From Climacium dendroides (lineage: Eukaryota; Streptophyta; Bryopsida; Hypnales; Climaciaceae), in contig OX467090.1 of the NCBI GenBank assembly GCA_950106755.1, positions 7,750,001 through 7,814,000 on the forward strand: a DNA stretch of 64,000 nt. The letters run 5' to 3'. The position numbers were made by a program, and so were the translations under genes. The stretch's first letter is position 1, and every line of letters starts with the position of its first letter. The notes under the pieces were generated by a model. The model saw only the letters and a program-made list of their open reading frames with translations, was not told the origin of the DNA and did not search any database. Shown piece after piece: positions 22,280 through 33,908 of the stretch.

Positions 22280-22730
22280 AATATAATGGCCAACCCATTT
22301 CCAATCATCACCCTATTTCAAGTGTATAGGCTGCTTTCTTTCTATGAAGTTGTGCTTTCTTTCTATAAAGTTGTGCTTTCTTTCTATGAAGTTGTGGTGG
22401 AGTTCTAGAAGTAGTTGTGGTGGAGTTCTAGAAGTAGTTGTGGTGGAGTTCCAGAAGTAGTTGTGGTGCAGTATGATTGGTTGTAAGGCTATCAATACTG
22501 CAACGAGGCGATTGGTCGATTTTGCAATTAGCTTGTGGTCAGAAATTGAAAGGTCTACATCAGCATTACACGCCAAAAAGAATCTTTCACTAATAAAATC
22601 ATAATAATTATATTTTGTGTAATAAAATTTTAGAAAAATTCCGCACTCATAAAACCTGCGCTCCAAATATGCGTAATTGCTGAAGTGGTTGGAAATGGGT
22701 CAGCTACCTTACTGCATTTTCCCCTTCCTG
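22280..22730 (-). repeat. MTPSL intron relic without exon (left arm)
   Basis: Resembles the 3' part of the synthase intron (11680-12340 and 34640-35040): shared phrases are GCTCCAAATATGC, AAGTGGTTGGAAATG and GAAAGGTCTACATCA. Where exon 2 should follow there is only AT-rich DNA. It pairs with 32540-32930 in the right arm, so this relic predates the palindrome. It carries tandem repeats at 22320-22470. Confidence 0.55.
22320..22470. repeat. Two short tandem arrays
   Basis: Three copies of a 21-bp unit (GCTTTCTTTCTATGAAGTTGT type), then about three copies of a 23-bp unit (GGTGGAGTTCTAGAAGTAGT type). The right-arm counterpart is shorter, so the arrays expanded in the left arm or shrank in the right. 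Confidence 0.75.
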
Positions 22731-22810
22731 CAGTAAAGGATCCTCTTTTGTTTGCGTCAAAAATAAATAAATAGATGATAAGAATACTGCATCATGATGT
22801 TTCTGGCAAG

Positions 22811-23804
22811 GAGCCCCAGCCACCTAAACTTGCAATCACCAATACAGTTTCACTGACCACCCGGAGAAGTGGGTGCTGATGTCCTTGGCTGCGCACAAAA
22901 AAGAGGACCAGGACCTTTTATTCAGTAGATGCATTCATTCCCACCTAGCACCAAATTCTGTCCGTCATCACGTTTCAAAATGAAGTAGGAATTCCGTCAT
23001 CACGTTTCAAAAAAGAAGTAGGAAGTCCGTCATCATGTTTCAGAAAAACAGGAATTCCGTTGTCATGTTTCGAAAACAAGAAGGAATTCTGTCATCATGA
23101 TTCCAAAAAAAAATGGGATTCTGTCATCATTCCGTCATCATGTTTAAAAAAGAAGTAGGAATTCCGTCATCATGTTTCAAAAAAACAGAAATTCCGTCGT
23201 CATGTTTCAAAAACAAGAAGGAATTTCATCATCACGTTTCAAAAGAAAAAAAGGAATTTTGTCATTATGTTTCCCAAAAAAAAATTCGTCATCATGTACG
23301 AATGGAGTACCTTCTAAAGAGAAATTGTGCACCATTGGTATATGAGGGAGGAGTTCGTAAAGGGATGGCAATGGATGCATCTATCTTTTGTCAAAATATG
23401 GTGGAGTGTGCCTTATATATGTTGAACACTCCAATGGAGTTGCTAGTAATCTATTGTGAATTGTTTTGGCAACTAGAGGGACCTGTATGGGCTTGCAATC
23501 ATTTATATATTTTCTCATATAGTTTCACTGAGCATAGAAGTACAAGGTGTTGATGCCATTAACCCTTAACCCTGAAAAGATCAAGGCCTTTTTCTACCAA
23601 AAAAATACTCAAAACTGTCATTTCTATAGCAAAGAAAAAAAATTTGAAAATCGCTTTTTTTCACATCTAATTGTAGGATCTTACACCTAACTAGTATGAG
23701 AATGTGTGGAAAAAAACTCAAAAATTTTGTCACTACAGAGTGCAAGATATCTACGTTTAAAGTGGAAACTATAGACTTTTGAGCTATAAATTTTTATGGT
23801 AGAG
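22811..23804. mobile_element. 1.0-kb block present only in the left arm
   Basis: The right arm joins GGCAAG directly to AATTGAATTC (near 32430), while here the two are 994 bp apart. The block starts with a diverged copy of 20310-20430, then a minisatellite (22960-23290), then AT-rich DNA. The open frame 23113-23553 is partly minisatellite and not supported. It could be an insertion here or a deletion in the right arm. Confidence 0.5.
22960..23290. repeat. Minisatellite, about 33-bp unit
   Basis: About ten imperfect units of GAATTCCGTCATCATGTTTC followed by A-rich spacers of variable length. Confidence 0.85.
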
Positions 23805-26800
23805 AATTGAATTGAGAGATTAGAAAAAAAAATATTAAATATTAAATATTTTTAATTCATTGAAAAAATAAAAAATAAAAGTAGGTATGAGATAGAATGA
23901 AAGTCTAAATTATTAATATCTCTAAGATGGAATTAAAATGCACTAATACCAATGGTGAGATTGTTCTAGCAAACAAAATACATCACGTGGAATTTTATAT
24001 TTTGAAAAATTGCAAAAATTGCATTCAAAAATGAATTCTACAAGCTATTTTTTCAAAAAGATGCTCTAATTGCTTGAAAAATAAGATTGTTCATAACTTT
24101 CTCAAAAAAAATATAAATGAAATGAATCAAAGCTTTTCATGTAGATAAAAAAATATTCTATAAGAAAAAAAAAATTTAATTTTAATTTTCTTTTTGCTAT
24201 CCAATGTTCCCTAATTTGAGCTCATTTGGATATAACTTTTGTTCCCGAGCACCAATTGAAAAAAATAATATTCCGCCACAAAGCTAATATATTTCTCTAA
24301 ATTTAAAAATAATTCAAAATATGAAGACAAAAATTGAGACCGTAGGTACTTGCCCAAAATTCCATTTGTGCCTTAAAGGGACATTGGTTCTTTAGGGGTT
24401 AAAATCACATTTCATGTTCAAACTTCATCAAACTTCATTAGATTTCTATATTAGAATATACATTTCAAAAATTGGATATTTTTCACATATGTTAATACAT
24501 GTCTAAAATTTTATTTTATTTTTCCTATTATTGGAGCTAAATTTCATACAATAATCAAATTTTTGAAGATATTTCTGACAAACATCATGGTGTAATTGGT
24601 ATACTCTTTGAGCTCACATCAAGAAAAAGTTTAAAAGTGGTGTATTTTGAGCTTTCAAAATGTTGTATTCAATGAAACATTTAAAATAAAAAACAATGAG
24701 AAAATTTAGGTTTTCACTTCAAAATGCCCATAGGGCTTGCAAATGTCCTTTAAGGGTTACTCTTGTAACCCCGAGCCCCTTGGCCATGTGAAAAACAATA
24801 GCAATGGCTTATGGATGTAGGTGGTTAATTCCTAAAGTTCTTTGACTATGGAACTTTTTGATGGCAAAGGTCCCCCAAGATGACAAGTAAAATTTTGTTG
24901 CATTGTACTATAAGATCTAGTAACAAATGACTTCATTATGCAATTAAAAAATGAGAGGTTTTGACTACATAGGTTGGGAAATTATAACATTGGAAAAAAT
25001 GTTTTTGAGGGACATTCAAATTCCAAGCACCTTTGACTACAAGTTAATTTCACATTTTTTTTTCTTGAATTTCTTTTTTCTCTTTTTGTGACAAAGTTAG
25101 GCAAGTGCTCAAAAAATTTCATAACATTTCAAATTAGGGAATACATACCAAATTTTTTTAATAGGGAACTTAGTAGAAAGGTGAAAATAATTTGACTTGA
25201 ATCATTGATTGTAGAAAAGGTCAAGTGAGTCATTTTTGTTTCTCCATTTGTTTCATGTTCAAACTTTCTAAAAAAATATTCAAGACAATTGTTTCCTACA
25301 ACGCTAAGAGCTCAAAATGAATGTTTTATTAAGAAAAAATTGAACCCACAGAGAGGCCTTGAGTTTTCTTACTAATTTTTATACTAATTGAATGAATATA
25401 AAGGTGGCCACATCTTCATTAGGACCATCACTTGGCGTGTGCTCCATTCTTCATGATGGAACCATCATGAGATTTACAAGATTATGGAGATGGATTGGAT
25501 AATGATGACAAATTTTTGAATTTATTGTGCAATTCTTGGCCCAATTAGTGAGTTGAGATTTGAGAAGGCTCTTCCCAACCAAGCTTTTGCGTTACAAAGC
25601 GGCCTCTTGGGGGTTCAATTCTTTCCCAATGTTACCCTGACAAAGCCGATAATTATCTTTCTCAAATGTTTTGACAATACATGGCTTCTAGTTGACTTTT
25701 GGGGCAAAAAGAATCATTTCTAGATGAATTGGAAGTTTGTGCTTCCAACAATCGGTGATTGCTCTTGAAAGTTTGTGGTTTCCCAAGGGGTCCTTTAGCC
25801 AATTATCTATCCTTATTCAAGCCAAGTTGAAGTTGCTAGTGTAGGTTCTGGTAGTTGGTTGTTTTGTTGGGGTGGTTTTTGTTTTGCTTCTTTTGTTTGT
25901 TAGATGATTAAAAAGAAAACTTTAAAAAAGTTTGTTGTGTATGTGGTCCCTTGGTTCTTTGTATTGTTTCCCTTATAATGGAAATTGTCCGTGTATTTCA
26001 AGGGGGGGAAAATGAATGTTCCATCTAACTCAACAAATCAAGAGGATTGTTTCCTCACACATTGTTGTGGGGAAGAACACGATTGACCCATTCCCAGGTG
26101 TCATAAGGTAGACAAGCCTATTACCACCTTGATTTGAAATCTGGACATTTTAGGACCAATTCTAAGAGGGGCACATAATTTTTTAGAGGTGTGTGCTTGT
26201 TTCATGAATCAAACCCAAATGAAATTATAATTTTACGATCAAATTTGTAATTTTTGTGAATTTTTGAAGTGGTCAGCCTTGAAATTGCAAAACCACCTTT
26301 AGACTAAAGCCATAAATACCCCATAAACAACCTAAAATTGCCTAATGAAGTATTAGATATTCTCTATTAATGGAATGACACGTTATCCCTTATTGTCGTA
26401 AAATCATTGATTTTGTCATAAGGTAAAACCATCCATTTCCATCATAGCCCCATCACCAATCAATAGGGGGGCTGAAATTCAAGAGAGTCTAGGACTAATT
26501 TCCAAATATGAATTCTTGGTTGCTGCTTGGTATCCGTCTAAAATAGCAAAAATTGCTTTTCAAGTCCTTTTTCAAAAAAGATGGAGGTCACAATGCAACT
26601 CCAGATGCCTACGCTAAGAGTTAGGGTACGTATCAAGAGCAACCAACTAATATGAGGCGACTGAGAGTATCTTTCACCAACTCAGATGTGTAGATTAGCT
26701 ACAAGCTAGCACTCATTCTCCTAAACACTGCGAGTGGAAAGGAACAGACTTGCGTGGGGTTGCATGAAGCAAAGTAGGGCAAAATTAGGATTACTGTTAG

Positions 26801-26820
26801 AAAGAGAAAAGGAATAACAA
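23805..26820. other. Left palindrome arm, no gene
   Basis: Pairs with 29230-32425. The outer part (23805-24780) belongs to the dispersed repeat family with GTTCATAACTTTC phrases. From about 25100 inward the pairing with the right arm looks exact. No coding sequence is supported. Confidence 0.55.
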
Positions 26821-26825
26821 TCCAA

Positions 26826-27236
26826 TGGAGAAACCCTCGTACGTGGATCTGCTGAAGGCGCAGTTAGCCCATGCTCCGGTGGAGACACAAGTAGGAGACG
26901 GGCGTTGATATAGCGACACAAGATGGCCAGACAAGGCTATTGAATTGGAGCTAGTAGTGGCAGTTACGAACATGGGGAGAAACAATGCAATCCATCCAAC
27001 CAAAGCCGTGCTAGGTGAAAGCCTTCTTGACGGGTATACTCATAGCTCTACCAATTTCCTTCTTTGCAATAAAATTCTCAAAGTCAAAGTGGATTAAGAA
27101 ATTGTCAGAAAAAAGACTAAACGTATGAAAAGATATGCTATTGTTGCATATTTCGTTGGAGGCAAACAACCAAGATATGTACTGTTGCAGTGGATAGCAG
27201 TCGTACAAGCGCGGATAGGAGATTGGATGGGTCTCA
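26826..27236 (+). pseudogene. LINE ORF1 relic, truncated at the palindrome junction (left copy)
   Basis: A plus-strand frame opens MEKPSYVDLLKAQL at 26826 and later reads YAIVAYFVGGKQPRYV and QWIAVVQARIGDW, the style of the DUF4283-type domain in plant LINE ORF1 proteins. It has internal stops and frame changes. The match to the right-arm copy ends at 27236, where the palindrome arm ends, so this copy is truncated by the rearrangement. Confidence 0.5.
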
Positions 27237-27240
27237 AGAT

Positions 27241-27315
27241 AGATTCAAAATATAACACTCAACCGAAATTAATTTTTCAACTAAAAAGATGTCAAATTCA
27301 AATAGTAGACGGTCC
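27241..27315 (-). repeat. Inverted, deleted fragment of the solo LTR family
   Basis: Reverse complement reads GTCTACTATTTGAATT at the LTR start, then jumps to GGTTGAGTGTTATATTTTG, which lies several hundred bases further into the LTR at 27474-28484. It is an opposite-orientation copy with a large internal deletion. Confidence 0.6.
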
Positions 27316-27473
27316 ATATTACAACAACGCTCTTGGTTTGTTTTGGTGCTAGGGCACCCCTTGATAAAGTGGTCTATAGAGTGACTCAACCTACACCTAA
27401 TTGGTAGGTTGCAATAGTCAATTGTTATGGTCACTTTCTCACTTGTGCTTTCAATGGTTATTGAAAATTGCAT

Positions 27474-28484
27474 TGTTATAATGTGAGCCGTCTACTATTT
27501 GAATTAAACATTTTGTTAGTTGAAAAATTAGTTGTTAGTATTGTATGTTGTGAGTTGCTAGTGGTGAGTTATATAAGTGTTGGGAGCCTTAGTCTTGACT
27601 ATATTATTGCTGGTTGGTAACCGGTTGTTAGTAGTTGATTTCAGGGTAGTGGAGTTAGGGTTAGAGTTAGCCGGCGGCTAGCCGCTGAGGTTTGTGGTAG
27701 ATACTAAAGGCAAGGGTTGGTCCCTTGTTCTCTCTCTTTTTTTCTTGTCTCTTGGAGGGTTGGAAGAAGTGGGGTACTTGAGTGAGTGAGTTGTATTGTT
27801 ATGAGAGGTTTATTTGAAGTAAAGTATTAATTTGGGGAGCTTTTGTGTAACATTTTGCAAGAATATTGGTTGAGTGTTATATTTTGAATCTAGGCTTTTA
27901 AAGAGTTGATACATAAGGGTTCCAATTTTCAAATCTAAATCTATTGTGGAGAAAAAATTATGAGGCGTTGAAGTGGAGGTGTTTGGATTTCAAGGCAGCC
28001 AAGGAGGGTATATTGAGGAGTGTCATTCTTATTGGATTTTTGTGTTATGAAAATGAAACTTAGAAGATACTTTTCTTATTTTATCTTCTACTTTGTACCA
28101 AAAGTTTAGTTTCAATGGACTTGAGATTTAAAAGATATGCACAAAATACAATGGGTTAGTGAAGGTTTGAGAAGTCCATCTAAGTTGTACAGTATCTTAA
28201 ATTGAGTTGAAAATTGGTATGGGAGTATTTAAGTAGTTGATCTATAATGTAGTAAAGTTTCAAGTCATTTGAAACTACATTTCAATAGATATGCTAGATC
28301 AAAGCTAGATATGACAATTTTTAGATTATTGATGGAATTATAGGATAGGAATTTGGGAAAATAGGGACCTTGAAGGTAGGTTTATGATTATTTAGGGTGT
28401 TTAGGGAAATTATTGATGTATACAAAGCACCTTCACAGTAAAGGCTCAATGCTATTCTCAACCTAATTACAAAACTTTGTGACA
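27474..28484 (+). repeat. Probable solo LTR, copy 1 (1.0 kb)
   Basis: TG...CA ends (TGTTATAATG to TTTGTGACA), flanked by GCAT at 27470-27473 and 28485-28488. Closely related to 38222-39635, which has the same ends and order. It has no internal domain, primer-binding site or coding region. A 4-bp duplication is short for an LTR element. Confidence 0.6.
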
Positions 28485-28489
28485 GCATT

Positions 28490-29220
28490 CTCTAGCCTTG
28501 GCCTGCTTAGAGTGCCACACAAAACTTTTGCTTGGGGGGTGTATGGTTTTTTCTTATCGTGGCCAAGCAGATCTCCTAGCTCAACACCTATGTCTTTAAC
28601 AACTCTTATAAACTCTTCAGGGATACCTCAAAGTGTGATCCAGGTAGGGACTTTTAATCTGCTAGGGTGGTTGAAGTTCAATCTAATGGCCCACATCTAC
28701 AAGATGCATGTTTTCCATTTTGATCGGTGGGGAGTGAGCGTGAACATTTTCTATGTTGATTTCTTAAGCTTTGTATTAATTTGGAAGAAACTATGTCCTA
28801 GATCTCTCCTGAGACCCATCCAATCACCTATCCACGCTTGTACGACTGCTATCCACTGCAACAGTACATATCTTGGTTGTTTGCCTCCAACGAAATATGC
28901 AACAATAGCATATCTTTTCATACGTTTAGTCTTTTTTCTGACAATTTCTTAATCCACTTTGACTTTGAGAATTTTATTGCAAAGAAGGAAATTGGTAGAG
29001 CTATGAGTATACCCGTCAAGAAGGCTTTCACCTAGCACGGCTTTGGTTGGATGGATTGCATTGTTTCTCCCCATGTTCGTAACTGCCACTACTAGCTCCA
29101 ATTCAATAGCCTTGTCTGGCCATCTTGTGTCGCTATATCAACGCCCGTCTCCTACTTGTGTCTCCACCGGAGCATGGGCTAACTGCGCCTTCAGCAGATC
29201 CACGTACGAGGGTTTCTCCA
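28490..29220 (-). pseudogene. LINE ORF1 relic, continuous copy (right)
   Basis: Same relic as 26826-27236 in inverse orientation, but it continues across the arm boundary at 28810 into the spacer, where the minus strand reads MWAIRLNFNHPSRLK, VPTWITL, stop, GIPEEFIRVVKDIGVELGD. This resembles the DUF4283 fold of plant LINE ORF1 proteins. Stops and frame changes make it non-functional. The plus-strand open frame 28479-28952 is its shadow. Confidence 0.5.
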
Positions 29221-32200
29221 TTGGATTGTTATTCCTTTTCTCTTTCTAACAGTAATCCTAATTTTGCCCTACTTTGCTTCATGCAACCCCACGCAAGTCT
29301 GTTCCTTTCCACTCGCAGTGTTTAGGAGAATGAGTGCTAGCTTGTAGCTAATCTACACATCTGAGTTGGTGAAAGATACTCTCAGTCGCCTCATATTAGT
29401 TGGTTGCTCTTGATACGTACCCTAACTCTTAGCGTAGGCATCTGGAGTTGCATTGTGACCTCCATCTTTTTTGAAAAAGGACTTGAAAAGCAATTTTTGC
29501 TATTTTAGACGGATACCAAGCAGCAACCAAGAATTCATATTTGGAAATTAGTCCTAGACTCTCTTGAATTTCAGCCCCCCTATTGATTGGTGATGGGGCT
29601 ATGATGGAAATGGATGGTTTTACCTTATGACAAAATCAATGATTTTACGACAATAAGGGATAACGTGTCATTCCATTAATAGAGAATATCTAATACTTCA
29701 TTAGGCAATTTTAGGTTGTTTATGGGGTATTTATGGCTTTAGTCTAAAGGTGGTTTTGCAATTTCAAGGCTGACCACTTCAAAAATTCACAAAAATTACA
29801 AATTTGATCGTAAAATTATAATTTCATTTGGGTTTGATTCATGAAACAAGCACACACCTCTAAAAAATTATGTGCCCCTCTTAGAATTGGTCCTAAAATG
29901 TCCAGATTTCAAATCAAGGTGGTAATAGGCTTGTCTACCTTATGACACCTGGGAATGGGTCAATCGTGTTCTTCCCCACAACAATGTGTGAGGAAACAAT
30001 CCTCTTGATTTGTTGAGTTAGATGGAACATTCATTTTCCCCCCCTTGAAATACACGGACAATTTCCATTATAAGGGAAACAATACAAAGAACCAAGGGAC
30101 CACATACACAACAAACTTTTTTAAAGTTTTCTTTTTAATCATCTAACAAACAAAAGAAGCAAAACAAAAACCACCTCAACAAAACAACCAACTACCAGAA
30201 CCTACACTAGCAACTTCAACTTGGCTTGAATAAGGATAGATAATTGGCTAAAGGACCCCTTGGGAAACCACAAACTTTCAAGAGCAATCACCGATTGTTG
30301 GAAGCACAAACTTCCAATTCATCTAGAAATGATTCTTTTTGCCCCAAAAGTCAACTAGAAGCCATGTATTGTCAAAACATTTGAGAAAGATAATTATCGG
30401 CTTTGTCAGGGTAACATTGGGAAAGAATTGAACCCCCAAGAGGCCGCTTTGTAACGCAAAAGCTTGGTTGGGAAGAGCCTTCTCAAATCTCAACTCACTA
30501 ATTGGGCCAAGAATTGCACAATAAATTCAAAAATTTGTCATCATTATCCAATCCATCTCCATAATCTTGTAAATCTCATGATGGTTCCATCATGAAGAAT
30601 GGAGCACACGCCAAGTGATGGTCCTAATGAAGATGTGGCCACCTTTATATTCATTCAATTAGTATAAAAATTAGTAAGAAAACTCAAGGCCTCTCTGTGG
30701 GTTCAATTTTTTCTTAATAAAACATTCATTTTGAGCTCTTAGCGTTGTAGGAAACAATTGTCTTGAATATTTTTTTAGAAAGTTTGAACATGAAACAAAT
30801 GGAGAAACAAAAATGACTCACTTGACCTTTTCTACAATCAATGATTCAAGTCAAATTATTTTCACCTTTCTACTAAGTTCCCTATTAAAAAAATTTGGTA
30901 TGTATTCCCTAATTTGAAATGTTATGAAATTTTTTGAGCACTTGCCTAACTTTGTCACAAAAAGAGAAAAAAGAAATTCAAGAAAATAAATGTGAAATTA
31001 ACTTGTAGTCAAAGGTGCTTGGAATTTGAATGTCCCTTAAAAACATTTTTTCCAATGTTATAATTTCCCAACCTATGTAGTCAAAACCTCTCATTTTTTA
31101 ATTGCATAATGAAGTCATTTGTTACTAGATCTTATAGTACAATGCAACATAATTTTACTTGTCATCTTAGGGGACCTTTGCCATCAAAAAGTTCCATAGT
31201 CAAAGAACTTTAGGAATTAACCACCTACATCCATAAGCCATTGCTATTGTTTTTCACATGGCCAAGGGGCTCGGGGTTACAAGAGTAACCTTTAAAGGAC
31301 ATTTGCAAGCCCTATGGACATTTTGAACGTGAAAACCTAAATTTTCTCATTGTTTTTTATTTTAAATGTTTAAAAGCTTAAATTTAAAAATATAGCTCCA
31401 ATAATCTACTTTTTACTCTATTTGAATATTTTCTTCAAAAAAATTTAAAATTACAATTTTTGTATCACATTGAATACAACATCTTGAAAGCTCAAAATAC
31501 ACTACTTTTGAACTTTTTCTTGATGTGAGCTCAAAGAGTATACCAATTACACCATGATGTTTGTCACTATTATTTCCATTTTTTTTGAAAATGTCCTGCT
31601 ATTTTTAACATTTTTGTAATTATTATGATTTTTGCAATGAAATTTTTTCAAAAAATTATAAAAAATTTAATTTGATACTTTTAATTATGAAAAAATGAGA
31701 TTAAATTTTAGACATGTATTAACGTATGTGAAAAATATCCAATTTTTGAAATGTATATTCTAATACAGAAATCTAATGAAGTTTGATGAAGTTTGATAAT
31801 GAAATGTGATTTTAACCCCTAAAGAACCAATGCCCCTTTGAGGGACAAATGGAATTTTGGGCAACTACCTACGGTCTCAATTTTTGTCTTAATTTTTTGA
31901 AATCTTTTTTGAAATTAGAGAAATATATTAGCTTTGTGGCGGAATATTATTATTTTTTCAATTGGTGCCTAGGAACAAAAGTTATATCCAAATAAGTTCA
32001 AAAATAGGGAACAGGGGGTAACAAAAAAAATTAAAATTCTAAAATTCTAAAATTATTATTTTTTTCATATAGAATATTTTTTTATCTACATGGAAAGCTT
32101 TGATTCATCCCATTTAGATTTGTTATGAGAAAGTTATGAACAATCTTATTTTTCAAGCAATTAGAGCATCTTCTTGAAAAAATAACTTGTAGAATTCATT

Positions 32201-32540
32201 TTTGAATACAAATTTTTCAATTTTTCAAAATATAAAATTCCACATGATGTATTTTGTTTGCTAGAACAATCTCACCATTAGTATTAGTGCATTTTAATTC
32301 CATCTTAGAGATATTAATAATTTAGATTTTCATTCTATCTCATACGTACCTTTATTTTTATTTTTTTCAAAGCATTAAAATTTTTAGAATATTTACTTTT
32401 AAATTTTTTCCTAAACTCTGAATTCAATTCTTGCCAGAAACATCATGATGCAGTATTCTTATCATCTATTTATTTATTTTTGATGCAAACAAAGAGGATC
32501 CTTTACTGCAGGAAGGGGAAAATGCAGCAAGGTAGCTGAC
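29221..32540. other. Right palindrome arm, no gene
   Basis: Inverse of 22730-26820. The inner 2 kb (to about 30950) look identical to the left arm. From 31300 to 32420 it holds members of the AT-rich dispersed repeat family. No coding region is supported. Confidence 0.55.
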
Positions 32541-32930
32541 CCATTTCCAACCACTTCAGCAATTATGCATATTTGGAGTGCAGGTTTTTTGAGAGTGGAA
32601 TTTTTCTAAAATTTTATTACACAAAATATAATTATTATGATTTTATTAGTGAAAGATTCTTTTTGACTTGTAATGCTGATGTAGACCTTTCAATTTCTGA
32701 CCACAAGCTAATTGCAAAATCGACCAATCGCTCGTTGCAATATTGATAGCCTTACAACCAATCATACTGCACCACAACTACTTCTGGAACTCCAGCACTT
32801 CACAAAAAGAAAGCACAACTTCATGGAAGGAAAGCAGCTCCCATACATTGGAAAGGGAGTGATGATCGGAAATGGGATGATGGGTGGAGTGGGATGGCTA
32901 CTATATTTTGCAACTCTATCACGTGAGTAA
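32541..32930 (+). repeat. MTPSL intron relic without exon (right arm)
   Basis: Partner of 22280-22730. Shares CATATTTGGAGTGCAG, GTAGACCTTTCAATTTCTGA and CTTACAACCAATCATA with the synthase introns, but no synthase exon follows. Confidence 0.5.
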
Positions 32931-33776
32931 GTTAATTGGCCACACTGCCATGTTTTGAGGAAATAGAAGGTCGTGGTCCTCTTTTTTGTGCGCAGCCATT
33001 GACATCAGCACCACTTCTCTGGGTGCTCAGCAAAACTGTTCCAGAAACTGTATGAGCAATTGCTAGTCCAGGTGGTGGCTACAAAGGTGATGAACTTGGC
33101 CACTGTACTACAATCTTAGCAAACATTGAGCATCGATCTATGCATGCATGATCAAAATTATCCCAACTGAAGAAACTTTGAAGAATCAGAGAATATTCAT
33201 TTCTTGTCATGATGGCTTGATTCTTGCATGCAAATAAAGCTAGTTAATTGTAGTGTGTACAATACAATGAGGGACCAAGAGCCAGAGTTTGCGAAAACAC
33301 ACGATAAAACTCCTTGAAGCACTCAAACTTGGTCTAATGGAAATTGGTGTTGTGTTTCTTTTGTACTAACTTATTCTTAGTTAAACCTTCTTGTGACACC
33401 CCTTCTACAAACTGGGGTTCACTTTAAGGTTAACTCTAATGCCTTCTCTGATCTTGACGTCCACCTCCTCAATCTCTGAAAAATACATCACTTGACAAAT
33501 TAGCTTCTCCGAGGTTCCTACATAACACCTCTGCCATCTTGGTAATAAATCTGCTTGGTAATCAGTTAGGCATGTTTACCTCACTGGTAGTCAGAGTGTA
33601 TGCTGCAAACAGTGCAAACCGACATTATTTCTGACTATTTTTCTTGGCCACAAAATGAGCGTAATAACTGAACCCAGGCTAAAAAATGGTCAGTGGAACG
33701 GGTATTTCTGAGAGTTCTTCTGTTCACAGTGTTTAGCAATGGTCCCACATTGCTGATTTCCTGGGTCAGTGTGGCC

Positions 33777-33783
33777 TATAAAA
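33777..33783 (+). promoter_or_regulatory. TATA box of synthase B
   Basis: TATAAAA preceded by GGCC, conserved with 642-648 and 13235-13241. Unlike the left arm, the upstream block is uninterrupted here to about 33690 and beyond. Confidence 0.7.
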
Positions 33784-33908
33784 CGGAGACTCCCTTTGTT
33801 GTTGTTTCATGAGCCAATCCATTAGCAAGAGTGCTCACATTCAAGGCGAATTTATTGCGAGAATTTCCTTTGAGAACTTCCAGTGAGGTTACAGTCCCTT
33901 CGTTCATC

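Larger units (their letters stand above)
10050..27236 (+). repeat. Left arm of a large imperfect palindrome
   Basis: The reverse complement of this arm matches 28810-36580. The axis is at 28023 for the inner part: position pairs add up to 56046, for example 26721-26921 with 29125-29325. At the synthases the sum drops to about 46700 because the left arm has gained about 9.3 kb net: Copia 13327-19728, a 1.8-kb block at 20441-22252 and a 1.0-kb block at 22811-23804. The outer edge is set where the match near 10050 (TAAGTTGCATA, ATTTCCTG) pairs with about 36580. Confidence 0.85.
27237..28809. other. Spacer between the palindrome arms
   Basis: 1573 bp without inverted partner. It contains an inverted, internally deleted LTR fragment (27241-27315), a probable solo LTR (27474-28484) and the continuation of a LINE ORF1 relic (28490-28809). 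Confidence 0.75.

Noticed and set aside
22960..23290. CRISPR-like regular repeat and spacer look
   Set aside because: Spacers are A-rich and near-identical; nuclear plant context, no cas genes; it is a minisatellite.
28479..28952. 157-codon plus-strand open frame across the right palindrome junction
   Set aside because: The opposite strand reads as a LINE ORF1 relic, so this is its shadow.
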